Counted from the first letter of the stretch, positions 39,121 through 47,052 are shown. The stretch is 64,000 bases of DNA from Undibacterium sp. CCC3.4 (GCF_034347425.1 NZ_CP133779.1:2666001-2730000), one strand, 5' to 3'. The notes: generated from the letters alone by a model not told the origin. A program made the numbers and translations.

Positions 39121-39870
39121 ATGAGCAAACATAAAACGGACAGCGCCGCCAAACACCAACACAACGGCATGCCGCGCCATATCGCCATCATCATGGACGG
39201 TAACGGCCGCTGGGCCACCAAGCGCTTTTTACCGCGCTTTGCCGGCCACGCCAAGGGCGTGAAAACAGTGAACAAAGTGGTCGAAGCCTGCGTTAATCGC
39301 GGCATCGAATACCTGACCCTGTTTGCTTTCAGTTCAGAAAACTGGCGCCGTCCACCCGATGAAGTGTCTTTGCTCATGCAATTGTTTCGCAAAGTCTTGA
39401 TGGGTGAAATCCGTAAAATGGGCGAGAACAATATTCGTCTCAAAGTAGTTGGCGACCTGAGTAAATTCGACGCCGACCTGCAGCAACTGGTGCGCACCGC
39501 CGAAAGCGAAACCGCGGCCAACAGCGGCCTGACCCTGACCATCTGCGCCAATTACGGCGGCCGCTGGGATATCGTCAACGCCTGCAACAAACTCATCGCT
39601 GCCGGTGCCAACCAGGCCGCCATCACCGAAGAACAAATCAGCGCCAACCTGGCCATGGCCTATGCGCCGGAACCCGACATGCTGATCCGCACCGGCGGTG
39701 AAGCACGTGTATCGAACTTCTTGCTTTGGCAATTAGCGTACGCAGAATTTTATTTTACCGACACCTTCTGGCCCGACTTCGGCGTCGCCGCGCTCGATCA
39801 AGCCATCGCCTCGTTCCAGCAACGCGAACGCCGCTTTGGTCAGACCAGTGAACAAGTGCAGGTTAAGTAA
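39121..39870 (+). CDS. uppS: Cis-prenyltransferase (undecaprenyl diphosphate synthase family)
   Basis: 249 residues. Condenses isopentenyl units on farnesyl diphosphate to make the carrier lipid used in peptidoglycan and O-antigen synthesis. [19 protein letters not shown] (Asp of MDGNGRWA is the Mg2+ ligand), [32 protein letters not shown] and the C-terminal [27 protein letters not shown] are all family motifs; note GEARVSNF where GEQRISNF is usual. It stands alone rather than in frr-uppS-cdsA-dxr, so it may be an extra copy. Confidence 0.9.
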   Translation: MSKHKTDSAAKHQHNGMPRHIAIIMDGNGRWATKRFLPRFAGHAKGVKTVNKVVEACVNRGIEYLTLFAFSSENWRRPPDEVSLLMQLFRKVLMGEIRKMGENNIRLKVVGDLSKFDADLQQLVRTAESETAANSGLTLTICANYGGRWDIVNACNKLIAAGANQAAITEEQISANLAMAYAPEPDMLIRTGGEARVSNFLLWQLAYAEFYFTDTFWPDFGVAALDQAIASFQQRERRFGQTSEQVQVK

Positions 39871-39883
39871 TTTAAAAAATACC

Positions 39884-39935
39884 AAGCGCTCAAGGTGGCT
39901 ACGTCGCCATCCCGGGCGCTTCTTTGTTTTCCCCG
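39884..39935 (+). terminator. Probable terminator after uppS
   Basis: AAGCGC...GCGCTT outer stem with an inner GGTGGC/GCCATC-like helix, then TCTTTGTTTT. Starts 14 bases after uppS. Confidence 0.5.
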
Positions 39936-39946
39936 GCCGCTTAATT

Positions 39947-40119
39947 CGTCATTGCCGCGCAGGCGGCAACCCAGAGGCGCGTAAGCGCCTTTCATATCCG
40001 TACGCTTGATGCCCAGCGAGATGTCCTCATTTTTCAGCGGAATCAATGCGCCCGTGATTGACGTACCCACCCTGAAGGCACTATCGTGCCACTGGATTGC
40101 CGCCTGCGCGGCAATGACG
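39947..40119. repeat. R2 repeat, copy a (173 bp)
   Basis: Ends CGTCATTGCCGCGCAGGCGG / CCGCCTGCGCGGCAATGACG form an inverted repeat. The middle has GGCGCGTAAGCGCC, TGATGCCCAGCGAG and CCACCCTGAAGGCACT. Copy b (42181-42353) is the same length and nearly identical. Confidence 0.88.
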
Positions 40120-40382
40120 GTGGGCCCCATCTGTCAGACTACTTGTCGTGTAACTTTTTAAATTGAACCGATCTCATTGAAGTCTGTTTGTTTGTGTTTT
40201 TCGCATTATCTATCCAGCTTTTTCCGGCGTAGGCAGTCGGGTTTTATGGGTGGAGCGCAGCGGAACCCATTCCCTCAAGACGTTAAGGTTTGCTTTTTGA
40301 TTTTGAAGTTATACGGCTAAAATGACCGGCGATCTTCAATCTGGTTGTTACCTCTCTTTTTAACTTATTGAGCGAGGCAACA

Positions 40383-40889
40383 ATGGCAACCTATTCCGCT
40401 GCATTTATTGAGCAGGCATTACAGAAGGCCTATTCCCGTGGCGACCGAACAATCATGTCAGTGGCCACTGATTTAAATTTGAATCACCACACGTTGAGAT
40501 ATTGGATGAAAAAGAAGTCAGCACTGGCGGGCAGTCCGGCGTCAGAAAAAGAAAAACGACCGAGCGACTGGACGGTAGAAGAACAACTGCAGGCACTGCA
40601 TGAGAGCCATGCGTTAGCGGGAGAGCAGCTTCAGGCATGGTGCCGTGAACGTGGTTTATTCCCGCATAATTTAACCAGTTGGAAATCTGCTTTTTGCGCC
40701 AGCGGTAAAGAGGCCGCACCCAAAGCTGGTGAAGTTAAATCGCTGAAAGATGAAAACGTCAAACTCAAGCGTGAGCTGGCCCGGAAAGACAAAGCTCTGG
40801 CGGAGGCGGCAGCACTGCTGGTTCTGCAAAAAAGTTCCGTGCGCTTTGGGAGGACGAGGAGTAATGACCCCAATCCCGGAGCGCAATAA
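40383..40889 (+). CDS. IS3-like transposase OrfA (probable frameshift near 3' end)
   Basis: About 168 residues as read, from ATG 40383 with GCGAGG upstream. Helix-turn-helix MSVATDLNLNHHTLRYWMKKK near the start and a Leu/Lys heptad-like helix (LKDENVKLKRELARKDKALAEAAALLVLQK) for multimerisation. After LVLQK the frame goes into SSVRFGRTRSNDPNPGAQ; one extra A in the C(A)6G run at 40827-40834 would instead give KKFRALWEDEE ending in TAATG at the OrfB start, the normal pattern. Either a one-base deletion or a slippage site. Confidence 0.72.
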   Translation: MATYSAAFIEQALQKAYSRGDRTIMSVATDLNLNHHTLRYWMKKKSALAGSPASEKEKRPSDWTVEEQLQALHESHALAGEQLQAWCRERGLFPHNLTSWKSAFCASGKEAAPKAGEVKSLKDENVKLKRELARKDKALAEAAALLVLQKSSVRFGRTRSNDPNPGAQ

Positions 40890-41949
40890 CGTATTGACAC
40901 TGGTAGCTGAAGCGGTGGTTTCAGGCGCACGTCAGGAACGTGCCTGCGACGTAATTGATTTAAGCGAGCGTACGCTGCAGCGCTGGAAAATTGATCAGGT
41001 GACTGAGCAAGCAGACCGGCGAACAGGGCGTGTGCAGGTACCTCAGAATCAGCTTAGTTCAGAGGAACGACAACAGGTTCTGGCCATTGCCAACTCGCCG
41101 GAATACGGCCATCTGCCGCCAAGCCAGATCGTTCCGCGATTGGCTGATGATGGAATTTATGTCGCATCGGAGTCAACGTTCTATCGCTTACTCAAGGCTA
41201 AAAATATGCTTGTGCACCGTGGCGAAGAAAAGCCAAGGCAACCCCGCAACAAACCACGTGCTTTAAAGGCAACCGGGCCCAACCAATTGTACTGTTGGGA
41301 CATCACCTATTTGCCGACAGAGATCAGAGGCATCTATTTTTATCTCTATATGTTCATCGATGTATTTAGTCGCAAAGTGGTCGGCTGGCAGGTATTTGAA
41401 ACCGAAAGCAGCGCGCTGGCCAGCGAGGTGATGAAGGACATTTGTGTGCGAGAAAAAATCGCACAAAATCAGGTCGTTCTTCATTCGGATAACGGCAGTC
41501 CGATGAAGGGCTCCACGATGCTGGCCATGCTGCAGGTGCTGGGCGTCATGCCGTCATTCAGTCGTCCTGCCGTGAGTAATGACAACCCGTTCGCCGAAAG
41601 CTTTTTTAAAACATTGAAGTACTGCCCAGTATATCCACGTCGCCCATTTAAGGATCTCCTGGCAGCCAGGAATTGGGTTACTACATTCATGCATTGGTAT
41701 AACGAAGAACACCGGCACAGTGCCATTCAGTTTGTAACGCCAGCTGAACGCCATGCCGGTCTGGATGTGGAATTATTGATTCGACGTGAGCAATTGTATG
41801 CGGCGGCAAAAGCAAGGAACTCGAATCGCTGGAGCGGTGCTACTCGTAACTGGGACCGCGCCAACGTTGTTGACTTAAATCCAGACAAAACTAACAAGGA
41901 AGCATTAAATCATGAGGACGTATATCAAGAACTGAAACTGGCGGCATAA
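40864..41949 (+). CDS. IS3-like transposase OrfB, DDE integrase core
   Basis: 361 residues from ATG 40864; the upstream open extension lies in OrfA. N-terminal helix-turn-helix (ARQERACDVIDLSERTLQRWK), then a DDE core: YCWDITYLPTEIRGIYFYLYMFIDVFSRKVVGW (first Asp), VVLHSDNGSPMKGS (second Asp), SNDNPFAESFFKTLKY (Glu), and HWYNEEHRHSAIQFVTP. The catalytic triad is intact, so the protein may be active if expressed. The exact IS group is not certain. Confidence 0.85.
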   Translation: MTPIPERNNVLTLVAEAVVSGARQERACDVIDLSERTLQRWKIDQVTEQADRRTGRVQVPQNQLSSEERQQVLAIANSPEYGHLPPSQIVPRLADDGIYVASESTFYRLLKAKNMLVHRGEEKPRQPRNKPRALKATGPNQLYCWDITYLPTEIRGIYFYLYMFIDVFSRKVVGWQVFETESSALASEVMKDICVREKIAQNQVVLHSDNGSPMKGSTMLAMLQVLGVMPSFSRPAVSNDNPFAESFFKTLKYCPVYPRRPFKDLLAARNWVTTFMHWYNEEHRHSAIQFVTPAERHAGLDVELLIRREQLYAAAKARNSNRWSGATRNWDRANVVDLNPDKTNKEALNHEDVYQELKLAA

Positions 41950-41990
41950 AAATTTACTTTTAGGCGACAACTAGCTTGAAAAACTCCGGT

Positions 41991-42180
41991 GGGTAGGGTA
42001 GCGCTGCGGGGGCGGCTTTGGTCGGGCAAGGTAGCAATACTAAGCGCGTCAGCCGCCCACTTCGGCATTTCTGCCAAGTTGCCCAAGTCGCCAAAATTCG
42101 CCCAGTTCGCCCAGTTCGCCCAGTTCGCCCAAGAAGTCACCCAATTCGCCGAATTCGTCATTTCCCCCATCCTCCCAATT
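41991..42180. repeat. Repeat block X, copy 1, with (GGGTA)2
   Basis: Two GGGTA units then GCGCTGCGGGGGCGGC... to CCTCCCAATT. Includes four 9-bp units TTCGCCCAG starting about 42097. The block recurs at 42426-42587 with two 9-bp units. No gene. Confidence 0.85.
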
Positions 42181-42353
42181 CGTCATTGCCGCGCAGGCGG
42201 CAATCCAGAGGCGCGTAAGCGCCTTTCATATCCGTACGCTTGATGCCCAGCGAGATGTCCTCATTTTTCAGCGGAATCAATGCGCCCGTGATTGACGTAC
42301 CTACCCTGAAGGCACTGCCGTGCCACTGGATTGCCGCCTGCGCGGCAATGACG
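42181..42353. repeat. R2 repeat, copy b (173 bp)
   Basis: Full-length R2 with both end palindromes, followed by GG then the GGGTA tract. Near-identical to copy a. Confidence 0.9.
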
Positions 42354-42355
42354 GT

Positions 42356-42425
42356 GGGTAGGGTAGGGTAGGGTAGGGTAGGGTAGGGTAGGGTAGGGTA
42401 GGGTAGGGTAGGGTAGGGTAGGGTA
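42356..42425. repeat. (GGGTA)14 microsatellite
   Basis: Fourteen uninterrupted GGGTA units (70 bp). The G strand could form stacked G-quadruplexes with two-base loops. The equivalent place in block copy 1 has only two units. Confidence 0.95.
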
Positions 42426-42587
42426 GCGCTGCGGGGGCGGCTTTGGTCGGGCAAGGTAGCAATACTAAGCGCGTCAGCCGCCCACTTCGGCATTTCTGCC
42501 AAGTTGCCCAAGTCGCCAAAATTCGCCCAGTTCGCCCAAGAAGTCACCCAACTCGCCGAATTCGTCATTTCCCCCATCCTCCCAATT
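42426..42587. repeat. Repeat block X, copy 2
   Basis: Same sequence as 42001-42180 apart from two fewer TTCGCCCAG units and few substitutions. Together with R2 and GGGTA it forms a tandem duplication. Confidence 0.85.
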
Positions 42588-42645
42588 CGTCATTGCCGCG
42601 CAGGCGGCAATCCAGAGGCGCGCCAGCGCCTTTTATATCCGTACG
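42588..42645. repeat. R2 repeat, copy c, left half joined to GIY-YIG gene
   Basis: CGTCATTGCCGCGCAGGCGG through ATATCCGTACG, then sequence switches to the 3' end of the GIY-YIG gene. An R2-like right end (TTACCGCATGCGCGGCAATG) lies at 43111-43130. Confidence 0.75.
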
Positions 42646-42647
42646 TC

Positions 42648-42938
42648 TCAAGCGACTATCTCGGGCCACAAATCAAGCCACTGCGGATTTTTTTCTTCTA
42701 TCAATTTTAATTTCCAGCTGCGATTCCACTTCTTCAAGGCTTTTTCACGCGTGATCGCCGTTTTCATTGTGCTGTGCAACTCGTACCAGACCAGTGTTTT
42801 TACCGCGTAACGCTGGGTGAATCCCTCAACAATGCCGTCACGATGCTGCCAGGTACGTTGGACAAGATTGGACGTGACACCGATATACAAGGTGCCATTT
42901 TGTTCGCTGGCAAGAATATAGACGGCTGGCTGTTTCAT
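42648..42938 (-). CDS. GIY-YIG nuclease domain protein, copy 1
   Basis: 96 residues from ATG 42938 (MKQPAVYILASEQNGTLYIGVTSNLVQR); an upstream in-frame extension to 43103 has no homology to copy 2 and is dropped. Small single-domain GIY-YIG protein of the YhbQ/UPF0213 type: strand VYIL and TLYIGVTSNL hold the two halves of the motif, Arg of QRTWQH and Glu in ITREKALKKW complete the predicted site. Such proteins may cut structured or damaged DNA; function mostly unknown. Its 3' end abuts an R2 half, as in copy 2 at 45819-46130 (about 80 percent alike by eye). Confidence 0.85.
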   Translation of the reverse strand: MKQPAVYILASEQNGTLYIGVTSNLVQRTWQHRDGIVEGFTQRYAVKTLVWYELHSTMKTAITREKALKKWNRSWKLKLIEEKNPQWLDLWPEIVA

Positions 42939-43147
42939 TCCGTAGTAAGTCGTAGAAAAAATGCGCCCCTGATTGCGATGAGTGCGTGTGTACACTTTAC
43001 ATATTTTCAAATCAGGATACATGCGAAAACGCAGCGCAATGCAATTCCCCGCAGCCCGCGCATCTGCCATTCCAGTCACCGAATCGTCATCCCGGCCATC
43101 CACTTTGTCATTACCGCATGCGCGGCAATGTTTCTAAGTCCGACAGA

Positions 43148-44425
43148 CTAGTTTTCAAGGTCGGGACAGTCAAAGTGAGGAGAGCAAAAAGCCGGAGCAA
43201 CGCGCTCGATATGGGGGCGACTTATCCCATTCAACATCAAACATTTCTCCCAATTTGCTTGAACAATGTCACGAAGCGAATCGATGATGTGATTTGCGGC
43301 CGCCACTGAGAGTCCGAATCGCTCGCATTCTGACAGTAGATTCTGCTTCGTTGCCGCTCCTCCTGCTGCGCCGGCACTCAGAGCTAAACGTGGTCGCGCT
43401 CCTGTGGGGCGCTGTGGAACGACATCGAACAAGGGGCTCAATTCAAATCCCTGGCCGCGATTGATCAATCCGTGATTCAAATCGTGGTCGTCCAAATTAT
43501 TTACCAGACAATTGAATACCATACGTTTGAATAACTCCAAGCGGTTCGATGCCGTTTTATTCGACCATGTTGCCAGCTCAAGCGCCAGTCTTTGATAGGA
43601 GTTGGTGATGGCGTAACGCTGCACCTCCGGCTTGGAGTAAAACACCGTCCGCGCACTCGCATAGGGATAGCGCGACCATCCACCGGCGGTGTCGCCATGA
43701 TAATGCCGGTCGAATCGTTCTACCAACAGCACATCTTTGTCAGCAACAACGATTAACTCCCTCTGCGGAACATCGAGCCCGGCAATTTCTGCTAAATCCA
43801 ATGCGGTTTTTTCCAGCCGAGGATTGCTTGGCAGGTCAACCGGATCGCTTGTGCTTGGAAATTTCGCCAGCCATTGCCTGCCTTTATGTAAGATTGTTGC
43901 CTTCGGCCTGGCACCGCCGGCCGATGTGCCGACCCTTAACAAAGTTTCATATTTTTTGGGAATCGGCAGATTTTTTTCCAGCATTTCAGAGAACTCCAAC
44001 AACTGCTCGAGTGTCGCGCAAGGGTAGCCGTTGAATTCTGCATTTGCAGGCGTTGCCGCGGCATCCTTACTGAATGCGAGTGCACCGACCTGATCGCCAG
44101 TGCCATGTAACAGATAGCCAAAATCAGTCTGCGTACCGTTTGACAACGTGATCTCGCGACGACCCCAAGAATCCGGGCCCGCATCTAATAAAACCGAAAA
44201 ATGACCATTCAGTGAAAAACTGGTGTAACGCAGTGCTTTTAACGGCAGTAATACGGGATCAAGCGCAATCGCCAAGGGTTGGTCGAGATAGGCTTTCTGG
44301 TAGACGAATTCGCACTGCGGCACGCCGCTTGTTGACACCGACCTCTTTACGCGAGCGCACAGGGTCGGTGTTACCTGATCGGCCAGATAAACCCAAACAT
44401 ACATCGTTTCGCTGTCAGAAGTCAT
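43148..44425 (-). CDS. hipA: HipA-type serine/threonine kinase toxin
   Basis: 425 residues. Type II toxin-antitoxin kinase; E. coli HipA phosphorylates GltX and causes dormancy. N-terminal HipA_N region (MYVWVYLADQVTP...), LLDAGPDSWGRR, then P-loop-like RVGTSAGGARPKATI, ATP site LLVERFDRH, catalytic VNNLDDHDLNHGLI (Asp and Asn) and LSPLFDVVP with the metal Asp. All catalytic residues visible, so probably active. Start overlaps the end of hipB by eleven bases; ATG 44404 is an alternative. Lies between R2 repeats. Confidence 0.9.
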   Translation of the reverse strand: MTSDSETMYVWVYLADQVTPTLCARVKRSVSTSGVPQCEFVYQKAYLDQPLAIALDPVLLPLKALRYTSFSLNGHFSVLLDAGPDSWGRREITLSNGTQTDFGYLLHGTGDQVGALAFSKDAAATPANAEFNGYPCATLEQLLEFSEMLEKNLPIPKKYETLLRVGTSAGGARPKATILHKGRQWLAKFPSTSDPVDLPSNPRLEKTALDLAEIAGLDVPQRELIVVADKDVLLVERFDRHYHGDTAGGWSRYPYASARTVFYSKPEVQRYAITNSYQRLALELATWSNKTASNRLELFKRMVFNCLVNNLDDHDLNHGLINRGQGFELSPLFDVVPQRPTGARPRLALSAGAAGGAATKQNLLSECERFGLSVAAANHIIDSLRDIVQANWEKCLMLNGISRPHIERVAPAFCSPHFDCPDLEN

Positions 44426-44753
44426 TATCCACTTTCTTCGCTATACGTACTCGCTTGTCGGCGACAGAAAAAGACAGCGCCAGTCCTTCCCTGTCCAAGC
44501 CTGGGTCGGCAATGAGATCGAGCTCTCGGTCCAAACCCATGATCCATAAGACATGAAAATACGAAGCAATCGAGGTGCCGGGCGCACCGCGCTCTATCGA
44601 TTCTATCGTGCTGCGCGATAAGCCTGATCGGCTGACAAGATCCTCTTGGCGCCATGTGCGACTGATCCTGGCTTGTTTGATGCGCTGGCCAAGCGAGCGA
44701 ATGCGCGCCAGCATTTCGGGTGCCATCAGGCTGTTCGTTAGCTTTTTTGTCAC
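44415..44753 (-). CDS. hipB: HipB-type antitoxin, XRE helix-turn-helix
   Basis: 112 residues with a Cro/CI helix-turn-helix at about 20-75: LGQRIKQARISRTWRQEDLVSRSGLSRSTIESIERGAPGTSIASYFHVLWIMGL. The C-terminal tail LALSFSVADKRVRIAKKVDNDF is longer than the helix-turn-helix needs and could contact HipA. It precedes and overlaps hipA, the usual order. Antitoxins of this type repress their own operon by binding inverted repeats upstream; none was located with confidence. Confidence 0.88.
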   Translation of the reverse strand: MTKKLTNSLMAPEMLARIRSLGQRIKQARISRTWRQEDLVSRSGLSRSTIESIERGAPGTSIASYFHVLWIMGLDRELDLIADPGLDREGLALSFSVADKRVRIAKKVDNDF

Positions 44754-45153
44754 TTTGTTTGTGCGGCTTTTTACAGAAGTTATTGAACGTTTTCTTGTTA
44801 TAAAAGGCAGTATGTATCTTAATGCTTGTTATTTCAAGTAAATTGAATAAGTCACTACCACCATGAAACACACTCAGCCGTCGAATTCGTCATTGCCACA
44901 CAGGCGGCAATCCAGAGGCGCGTAAGCGCCTTTTATATCCGTACGCTTGATGCCCAGCGGGATGTCCTCATTTTTCAGCGGAATCAATGCGCCCGTGATT
45001 GACGTACCTACCCTGAAGGCACTGCCGTGCCACTGGATTGCCGCCTGCGCGGCAATGACGGTGCTGGCCAACGGTGTGGGTGAACGGTAGTCATGCTGCC
45101 GAACCTGCCTTGCTATGTGAACAGTGCAATTCAATTCCCCCAGCCGCTCACCT
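44754..45153. repeat. R2 copy d and spacer repeat
   Basis: R2 copy d is 44888-45060 (173 bp, both ends). It is followed by a spacer with GGCCAACGGTGTGGGTGAAC and TAGTCATGCTGCCGAACCTG that recurs before copies f and g. 44754-44887 is the AT-rich hipB upstream region. No gene. Confidence 0.8.
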
Positions 45154-45800
45154 CGTCATTGCCGCGCAGGCGGCAACCCAGTGGCGCGTCAGCGCCTTTA
45201 TCTCTGTCCGTCTGATGCGCAACGCGGTGTTCTCATTTCGCAGCAAAAAAAAGTGCAGTTGATCGACGTACCCACCCTGAAGGCACTATCGTGCCACTGG
45301 GTTGCCGCCTGCGCGGCAATGACGGTGTGGATGAACGGTGCGGGTGAACGGTGTTGGCCAACGGTGCTGGCCAACAGTGCGGGTGAACGGTAGTCATGCT
45401 GCCGAACCTGCCTTGGTACATGAACAGTGCAATTCAATTCCCCCAGCCGCTCACCTCGTCATTGCCGCGCAGGCGGCAACCCAGTGGCGCGTAAGCGCCT
45501 TTATCTCTGTCCGTCTGATGCGCAATGCGGTGTTCTGATTTTGCAGCAAAAAAAAGTGCAGTTGATCGACGTACCTAGCCTGAAGGCACTATCGTGCCAC
45601 TGGGTTGCCGCCTGCGCGGCAATGACGGTGTGGGCCAACGGTGTGGGCCAACGGTGTGGGTGAACGGTAGTCATGCTGCCGAACCTGCCTTGCTACGTGA
45701 ACAGTGCAATTCAATTCCCCCAGCCGCTCACCTCGTCATTGCCGCGCAGGCGGCAACCCAGTGGCGCGTCAGCGCCTTTATCTCTGTGCGCCGGATGCGC
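45154..45800. repeat. R2 copies e, f and half copy g in a tandem array
   Basis: Copy e 45154-45324 and copy f 45457-45627 are 171-bp variants with a different middle (TCTCTGTCCGTCTGATGCGC, CAGCAAAAAAAAGTGCAGTTG). Copy g starts at 45734 and ends about 45800 at the 3' end of the second GIY-YIG gene. Spacing 303 and 277 bp; the spacers are near-identical (TCATGCTGCCGAACCTGCCT). Confidence 0.85.
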
Positions 45801-45818
45801 AGCACACCGCTTTTTACT

Positions 45819-46130
45819 TCATGTTCTCAAGAGCGCTACCTCGCCATGTATCTCGGGCCACAAATCAATCCACTCCGGATTTCTTTCTTCGATCAATTTT
45901 AATTTCCAGGTCCGATTCCATTTTTTCAGGGCTTTTTCACGCGTGATTGCCGTTTCCATTGTGCTATGTAACTCGTACCAGACCAGTGTTTTTACTGAAT
46001 AGCGTTGGGTGAATCCTTCAGTAAGGCCCTCTCGATGCTGCCAGATACGTTGGACAAGATCCGACGTGACACCGATATACAACGTGCCATTTCGCTTACT
46101 CGCAAGAATATAGACTGACGCTTGTTTCAT
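45819..46130 (-). CDS. GIY-YIG nuclease domain protein, copy 2
   Basis: 103 residues (MKQASVYILASKRNGTLYIGVTSDLVQRIWQHREG...). Same domain as the gene at 42648-42938, with the motif halves VYIL and LYIGVTSDL, the conserved Arg (VQRIWQHRE) and Glu (TREKALKKWNRTWKLKLIEE). Its 3' end also adjoins a left half of R2, and it diverges from a decayed DUF6088 gene starting four bases away. Likely a moved copy of the same unit; the two differ at roughly one residue in five. Confidence 0.87.
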   Translation of the reverse strand: MKQASVYILASKRNGTLYIGVTSDLVQRIWQHREGLTEGFTQRYSVKTLVWYELHSTMETAITREKALKKWNRTWKLKLIEERNPEWIDLWPEIHGEVALLRT

Positions 46131-46133
46131 GTC

Positions 46134-46577
46134 ATGTCAAAAATGAACTTAGAAGAACGAATTGAAATGAGCATTTCCCGCTCTAAGCCAAGCGTTTTTT
46201 TGCGCAAAGACTTCGATCGATTTGGCGGATATGAGCAAGTTGGCAGGGCATTACGTCCGTCATACTCAAAGGTCTTTTAATTAAGGCAGGGTACGGCATT
46301 TACGTAAAGGCAAAAAAAATCGAGCATCACTGGTAATTTTATTCCAGTGTTTCCCCTCGTGCAAGTGGGTCTCGAAGCATTGTCCAAGATGGGGGTCTAC
46401 GCGGAATTGGGAAGCTCTGCCAAAGAATACATAAAGGGCAAGTCGATGCAAATGCCGGTTGCAGCGGTGGTCAATATCGGCAAGGCGCGCGCTTCGCGGA
46501 AAATCGGCTTTGGCGGCAAACAACTGAGATATGAAAGGTTAATTCCCCCAGCCGCCCAATTCGTCATTGCCGCGTAA
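46134..46577 (+). pseudogene. Decayed DUF6088-like gene (antitoxin-type)
   Basis: Frame 1 gives MSKMNLEERIEMSISRSKPS to EQVGRALR (46134-about 46253), then the reading moves by one base to VILKGLLIKAGYGIYVKAK (about 46254-46320), then again to PLVQVGLEALSKMGVYAELG... ending RASRKIGFGGKQLRYER (about 46350-46541). Joined, these match the DUF6088 (AbiEi-like) layout: winged helix with FLRKDF.R.GGY.QVGRALR, then the GYGIY.K block. At least two frameshifts make it non-functional. The tail runs into a deleted R2 copy (from 46562). Confidence 0.78.
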
Positions 46578-46620
46578 GCGCCTTTATATCCGTGCCCTTA
46601 AGTCCAGCTCGTTTGAAAAA
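46562..46620. repeat. R2 repeat, copy h (internally deleted)
   Basis: CGTCATTGCCGCG joins directly to TAAGCGCCTTTATATCCGTG, a deletion of the palindrome and neighbouring bases. Confidence 0.65.
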
Positions 46621-46664
46621 ACCGATGTATCCTCATTGCTCACGAACGGGCACTCCACTGCTAT

Positions 46665-46970
46665 TTAATCTGCGTTTTCTAAAATTGCCTGTACTGCTAA
46701 GCGCAGTCCCATCACTTTCAAAATTGCCGAGAAATTGCTCAATGCAGGATTACCCGTCGGCGACAAGGTACGGTACAACTGGGTCGGATTCAGGTGCGCT
46801 TTCTCTGCAAGTGCCCGAACTCCGCCAAACGCTCCTGCCATTTGGCGCAATACCACCAGCAGCTCTGCTTGGTCGCCCCCTTCCAGAATACTGTTGATGA
46901 CTTGCAGGGCAAAATCAGGATCATCCCTATACAATTCAGTCATGGCATCATCGTGCGCTCTGCTTTTCAT
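46665..46970 (-). CDS. Antitoxin/transcriptional regulator, HigA-like addiction module family
   Basis: 101 residues from ATG 46970 (MKSRAHDDAM). C-terminal helix-turn-helix ALAEKAHLNPTQLYRTLSPTGNPALSNFSAILKVMGLRL is the signature of the putative addiction-module antidote family (usually ...LSRE.LYKALS..GNP.F.TILKVL.ALGL). The toxin partner would be encoded just upstream; only its C-terminus remains at 46975-47052. Orphan antitoxin or simple repressor now. Confidence 0.82.
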   Translation of the reverse strand: MKSRAHDDAMTELYRDDPDFALQVINSILEGGDQAELLVVLRQMAGAFGGVRALAEKAHLNPTQLYRTLSPTGNPALSNFSAILKVMGLRLAVQAILENAD

Positions 46971-46974
46971 GCTC

Positions 46975-47052
46975 TCATCTCCTTTGCCAATCCTGCCAAT
47001 AATCACAAGCGCGCTTGATATCGGTTTCGTCTGTGCGTTTATCGCCACCGCA
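46975..47052 (-). pseudogene. Remnant of RelE/HigB-type toxin C-terminus
   Basis: Frame reads CGGDKRTDETDIKRACDYWQ then DWQRR and stop, matching the ending CGGDKSTQ.DI..A..LW...R of addiction-module killer proteins. An in-frame TGA lies just before Cys, and the segment upstream (about 47053-47100, ALTDNALYLT) is not clearly toxin-like. The stop is four bases before the antitoxin ATG, the normal toxin-antitoxin spacing. Confidence 0.68.

Larger units (their letters stand above)
40125..41987 (+). mobile_element. IS3-like insertion sequence
   Basis: Boundaries deduced by comparison with the uninterrupted R2-GGGTA junction at 42354: GGTGGG occurs at 40119-40124 and 41988-41993, consistent with a six-base target duplication. 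Near the ends TGTCAGACTACTTGTCG (40132) and the complement of CGACAACTAGCTTGAAA (41965) match at 13 of 17 positions, a candidate terminal inverted repeat. About 1.86 kb with two transposase frames; about 250 bp of left non-coding DNA is long for the family. Confidence 0.6.

Noticed and set aside
42158..42577. 139-residue minus-strand ORF rich in YPTLP
   Set aside because: It is the translation of the GGGTA tract and R2; low complexity, no ribosome site.
45154..45800. CRISPR-like array of R2 and spacers
   Set aside because: Repeats of 171 bp and nearly identical spacers do not fit CRISPR; no cas genes.
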